Assembly: GCF_010448835.1 (NCBI RefSeq)
Contig: NZ_CP048409.1
Location: 992,001-1,056,000, forward strand
Length of the DNA: 64,000 nucleotides
Reading direction: 5' to 3'
From: Draconibacterium halophilum
GTDB taxonomy: Bacteria > Bacteroidota > Bacteroidia > Bacteroidales > Prolixibacteraceae
In this document: positions 61,462 through 64,000 of the stretch, one piece after another
How positions within the stretch are numbered: position 1 is the first letter of the stretch
Layout: every line of letters begins with the position of its first letter
The notes under the pieces: model-generated
What the model was told of the DNA's origin: nothing
Seen by the model: the letters and a program-made list of their open reading frames with translations, nothing else
The model's database searches: none
Position numbers and translations under genes: made by a program

Positions 61462-62657
61462 GTATCGTTTAGAAGTAAGGAATCACACTGCGAAAAGTTA
61501 CGTGAGTTTTTGGCTTTTGGCATCACTTTTACTAATCCGCGGTACGAGTTGTCGCTTTTACCGGCAGAAATACCTTTTGATATAATTGTTGATTTGGAAT
61601 TGCGTCCAATGTGAATCATTTTAGATCCCGTATCGGCTTGCTGATGATTGTTGGTAACGGCCACCGAGTTGAACTCTCCAACCGAATTGTCGCCCATAAG
61701 AATACAACTTGGGTATTTCCATGTAATAGCCGATCCGGTTTCTACCTGTGTCCAGCTAATTTTTGACGATTCGCCACGGCAAATACCACGTTTTGTTACA
61801 AAGTTGTAAATTCCACCTTTGCCGTTTTTATCTCCCGGATACCAGTTTTGTACGGTTGAATATTTCACTTCAGCACGATCGAGCGCTATGATTTCAACAA
61901 CGGCAGCGTGCAACTGGTTTTCGTCGCGCATTGGTGCAGTACAACCTTCGAGGTAACTTACATAACTATCGTCGTCGGCCACAATAAGTGTACGCTCAAA
62001 CTGCCCGGTGTTGGCTGAGTTTATCCTAAAATAGGTTGATAATTCCATGGGGCAACGAACGCCTTTTGGAATGTAACAAAACGAACCGTCGCTAAATACT
62101 GCTGAGTTTAATGCTGCAAAATAGTTATCGGCTACTGGCACAGATTGTCCCAGGTATTTTTTTACCAGGTCGGGATGATCTTTTACCGCTTCCGAGAATG
62201 AACAGAATATTATTCCTTTTTCAGCCAACGTTTCTTTGAAAGTTGTTTTTACTGATACAGAGTCAATGACTGCATCAACGGCAACTCCGGCCAGTTGTTT
62301 TTGCTCTTCCAGCGGAATGCCCAGCTTACTAAAGGTGTCTAGTAATTCCGGATCAACTTCGTCAAGACTTTCATATTTAGGGCCTTTTTTTGGGGCTGCG
62401 TAATAACTTATTTCCTGAAAATCAATGGGCGGAACTTTTAAATAGGCCCAGTTTGGCATTTTCATTTTCTGCCATTTTTTAAAGGCGTCTAACCTGAAAT
62501 TCAACATGAACTCCGGTTCTTCCTTTTTGGCAGATATTATACGAATCACGTCTTCGTTAAGGCCTTTATCAATAATGTCGGTTTCAATATTGGTCGTAAA
62601 ACCGTATTTGTATTCGCCTTGTGTTACGTCATTCAATATTTTATCTTGTTCTTCCAT
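61341..62657 (-). CDS. sufB: N-terminal fragment of SufB
   Basis: The first 401 codons are authentic and end at CG; the remaining codons to the stop are out of frame. The segment carries the SufB signature GTTFKETLAEKGIIF-like FKETLAEKGIIFCSFSEAV, IPKGVRCPMELSTYFRINS, EGCTAPMRDENQLHAAVVEI and SRNFSQCDSLLL. The cluster-ligand region lies partly in the C-terminal fragment. Confidence 0.8.
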   Translation of the reverse strand: MEEQDKILNDVTQGEYKYGFTTNIETDIIDKGLNEDVIRIISAKKEEPEFMLNFRLDAFKKWQKMKMPNWAYLKVPPIDFQEISYYAAPKKGPKYESLDEVDPELLDTFSKLGIPLEEQKQLAGVAVDAVIDSVSVKTTFKETLAEKGIIFCSFSEAVKDHPDLVKKYLGQSVPVADNYFAALNSAVFSDGSFCYIPKGVRCPMELSTYFRINSANTGQFERTLIVADDDSYVSYLEGCTAPMRDENQLHAAVVEIIALDRAEVKYSTVQNWYPGDKNGKGGIYNFVTKRGICRGESSKISWTQVETGSAITWKYPSCILMGDNSVGEFNSVAVTNNHQQADTGSKMIHIGRNSKSTIISKGISAGKSDNSYRGLVKVMPKAKNSRNFSQCDSLLLNDTCGHTLSHTSRLEINHRLLSTRPQHRKLVKTRFFTATSVE

Positions 62658-62848
62658 TTTCTGACTCTCTTTCTCTCTCTTGAATGATTAAAAAATATGT
62701 GTCTTTTTTAAGGTGCTACTATTGCCGAATTAACTGTCCGGATCTTTGTTTTGACACTTCCGCTCATGAAATTTCCGGAGCTTAATATTATAAATAACAG
62801 CAATTTCGATTAAATAACAACGCTTTTTTATTCCTGTTCACGTATAAA

Positions 62849-62879
62849 TTGCAAAGATATAAAACTATAGGTACTTTTG
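62849..62879 (+). promoter_or_regulatory. Promoter of thiL (TTG and TACTTTTG)
   Basis: -7 box TACTTTTG at 62872-62879 matches TAnnTTTG, with TTG at 62849-62851 at a 20-base spacing. It overlaps the divergent suf promoter on the other strand. Confidence 0.6.
62852..62859 (-). promoter_or_regulatory. -7 box of the suf operon promoter (TATCTTTG)
   Basis: On the minus strand TATCTTTG matches TAnnTTTG, about 195 bases before the sufB start. It overlaps the thiL promoter, so the two promoters may interfere with each other; the long suf leader could hold regulatory RNA. Confidence 0.55.
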
Positions 62880-62925
62880 CAGGTGAAAAGCATATAAAAA
62901 CATACCAATTGGTCTTTAATTAACA

Positions 62926-63963
62926 ATGAATAAAGAAAGAAAACAAACGAATATTTCGGAGTTGGGTGAATTTGGTTTGATAGACCGCTTAACCAAGGGA
63001 ATAACTATAAAAAACGAAAGCACGGTTAAAGGAGTTGGAGATGATGCTGCAATTCTTGATTTTAAGGAAAAACAAGTGGTTGTTTCATCCGACCTGCTAA
63101 CCGAAGGGATTCATTTTAACCTGATGTATGTGCCATTGAAACATCTTGGATACAAGGCCGTAGTTGTAAATTTGTCGGACATTTTTGCCATGAATGCAAC
63201 TCCCAAACAGGTAACAGTTAGTATGGCGGTTTCGGGAAAATTTTCGGTAGAAGCGTTAGAAGATTTGTATGAAGGAATTCACATGGCCTGCGAACAATAT
63301 AAGGTTGATTTGGTAGGTGGAGATACAACCAGCTCGTTAACTGGATTAACACTGAGCATTACTGCAATTGGCGAGGTTGAAAAGGAGAATGTTGTGATGC
63401 GAAGCGGCGCACAACCAAACGATATTTTGTGTGTATCGGGCGACCTTGGCGGTGCTTACATGGGGCTTCAGTTGCTTGAAAGAGAAAATGAAGTTTATAA
63501 AGTAAACGAGAACATGCAGCCAAAGCTCGATGGTTACGATTATATTCTTGAACGCCAGTTGAAACCCGAGGCGAGAGGAGATATAATTGCCGCTTTTAAA
63601 CGACTGGGATTAAAACCTACGTCGATGATTGATATTTCCGATGGGTTGTCGTCAGAAATTATGCATTTGTGCAAAAACTCGGGGGTTGGATGCAGTTTGT
63701 TTGAAGAGAAAGTTCCGATGGATTATCAGACCAAACAAATGGCTGAAGAATTAAGCATTAATCCGATTGTGGCAGCGCTGAATGGTGGTGAAGATTACGA
63801 ATTACTTTTTACGCTTTCGTTAGACGATTATGAGAAAGTAAAAAATGATCCCGACTTTACCATTATTGGTCATATGACTGAAGTAGGTGAAGGGATAAAT
63901 CTGGTAACCTCAGGCGGTTCTTCAATTCCATTGGAAGCGCAGGGATGGAACCATGGTCAATAA
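62926..63963 (+). CDS. thiL: Thiamine-monophosphate kinase
   Basis: A 345-residue kinase that phosphorylates thiamine phosphate to thiamine pyrophosphate. Conserved blocks are present: GVGDDAAIL (Asp-Asp magnesium site), LVGGDTTSSLTG, IDISDGLSSEIMHL and ALNGGEDYELLF. The N-terminus has about 20 extra residues before ELGEFGLIDRL, common in the Bacteroidota. It is complete, ending 37 bases before the window edge, and is the only gene of thiamine synthesis in view. Confidence 0.95.
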   Translation: MNKERKQTNISELGEFGLIDRLTKGITIKNESTVKGVGDDAAILDFKEKQVVVSSDLLTEGIHFNLMYVPLKHLGYKAVVVNLSDIFAMNATPKQVTVSMAVSGKFSVEALEDLYEGIHMACEQYKVDLVGGDTTSSLTGLTLSITAIGEVEKENVVMRSGAQPNDILCVSGDLGGAYMGLQLLERENEVYKVNENMQPKLDGYDYILERQLKPEARGDIIAAFKRLGLKPTSMIDISDGLSSEIMHLCKNSGVGCSLFEEKVPMDYQTKQMAEELSINPIVAALNGGEDYELLFTLSLDDYEKVKNDPDFTIIGHMTEVGEGINLVTSGGSSIPLEAQGWNHGQ

Positions 63964-64000
63964 GTTGGTTTACCAATAAACAAAAAATGCCATCGGATTT

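Larger units (their letters stand above)
61213..62657 (-). pseudogene. sufB: Fe-S assembly scaffold SufB, split by a one-base deletion
   Basis: Two overlapping frames make a normal SufB of 481 codons plus stop. The first frame ends correctly at CDSLLLNDTCG; the second continues AHTFPYIEV. The plus strand has CCC at 61455-61457; a fourth C (GGGG on the coding strand) joins them as CGAHTFPYIEVGN, the family's own block. Because SufB is needed for Fe-S assembly and the rest of the operon is intact, a missing base in the sequence is more likely than a mutated gene. Confidence 0.85.

Noticed and set aside
63981..64000. Terminator after thiL
   Set aside because: Only one arm (AAAATGCCATC) is inside the window; it resembles the rubrerythrin terminator but cannot be confirmed.

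Overview
The window is chromosomal DNA of a Bacteroidota bacterium, most likely an anaerobic or facultative member of the Marinilabiliales (Prolixibacteraceae-like). This placement is inferred from gene content and is not proven. Support: alternative complex III (act) genes, the sufBCDS order, DUF6565-like lipoproteins, cysteine-free L31, patatin fused to a barrel, several matches to the Bacteroidota -7 promoter box TAnnTTTG, AT-rich spacers and short dispersed palindromes. No rRNA, tRNA, CRISPR array, complete transposase gene or prophage was seen.

Layout. 1-9.6 kb: sensor kinase (cut at the window start), phosphoribosyltransferase, lipoprotein, then outer-membrane proteins on the minus strand. 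9.8-12.1 kb: a two-gene unit made of an HD-domain protein with a C-terminal Pycsar-effector-type membrane domain and a membrane-bound class III nucleotide cyclase. 12.2-20.9 kb: a glycosyltransferase, an RND tripartite pump, and a LytS/LytTR two-component pair. 21-24.7 kb: patatin phospholipase with a barrel, and an exported sugar isomerase-like lipoprotein. 24.8-30.4 kb: TetR-controlled TolC/HlyD/ABC-2 export operon. 30.4-31.1 kb: non-coding palindromic repeat region. 31-33.4 kb: small metal/stress genes and cysK, which is preceded by a short leader ORF and terminator that look like a cysteine/methionine attenuator. 33.6-35.9 kb: ABC exporter. 36.4-44.4 kb: actABCDEF, a quinol:cytochrome c/acceptor oxidoreductase. 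44.7-53.4 kb: AI-2E-type transporter, flippase plus asparagine-synthase-like pair, AlkD-like repair protein, BI-1 protein, twin acetyltransferase-like genes, L31. 53.7-56.1 kb: lon. 56.2-62.7 kb: SUF iron-sulfur assembly genes with a rubrerythrin gene set in the opposite direction among them. 62.9-64 kb: thiL.

Four otherwise intact genes (a phosphoesterase-like/barrel protein, an ABC permease, actB and sufB) are each split by what looks like one missing base in a homopolymer. Adding one base restores a full-length reading frame and a conserved motif in every case. Because sufB and actB are housekeeping genes, undercalled homopolymers are the simplest explanation, so these four should be read as probably intact in the organism.

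The most interesting points are the cysK leader-peptide attenuator (Met3-Cys3 codons, mutually exclusive hairpins and a U9 terminator, all visible), the HD-PycTM plus cyclase pair, a 138-bp in-frame palindromic insertion at the start of actE, and a phosphoesterase-like domain that has lost every metal ligand.
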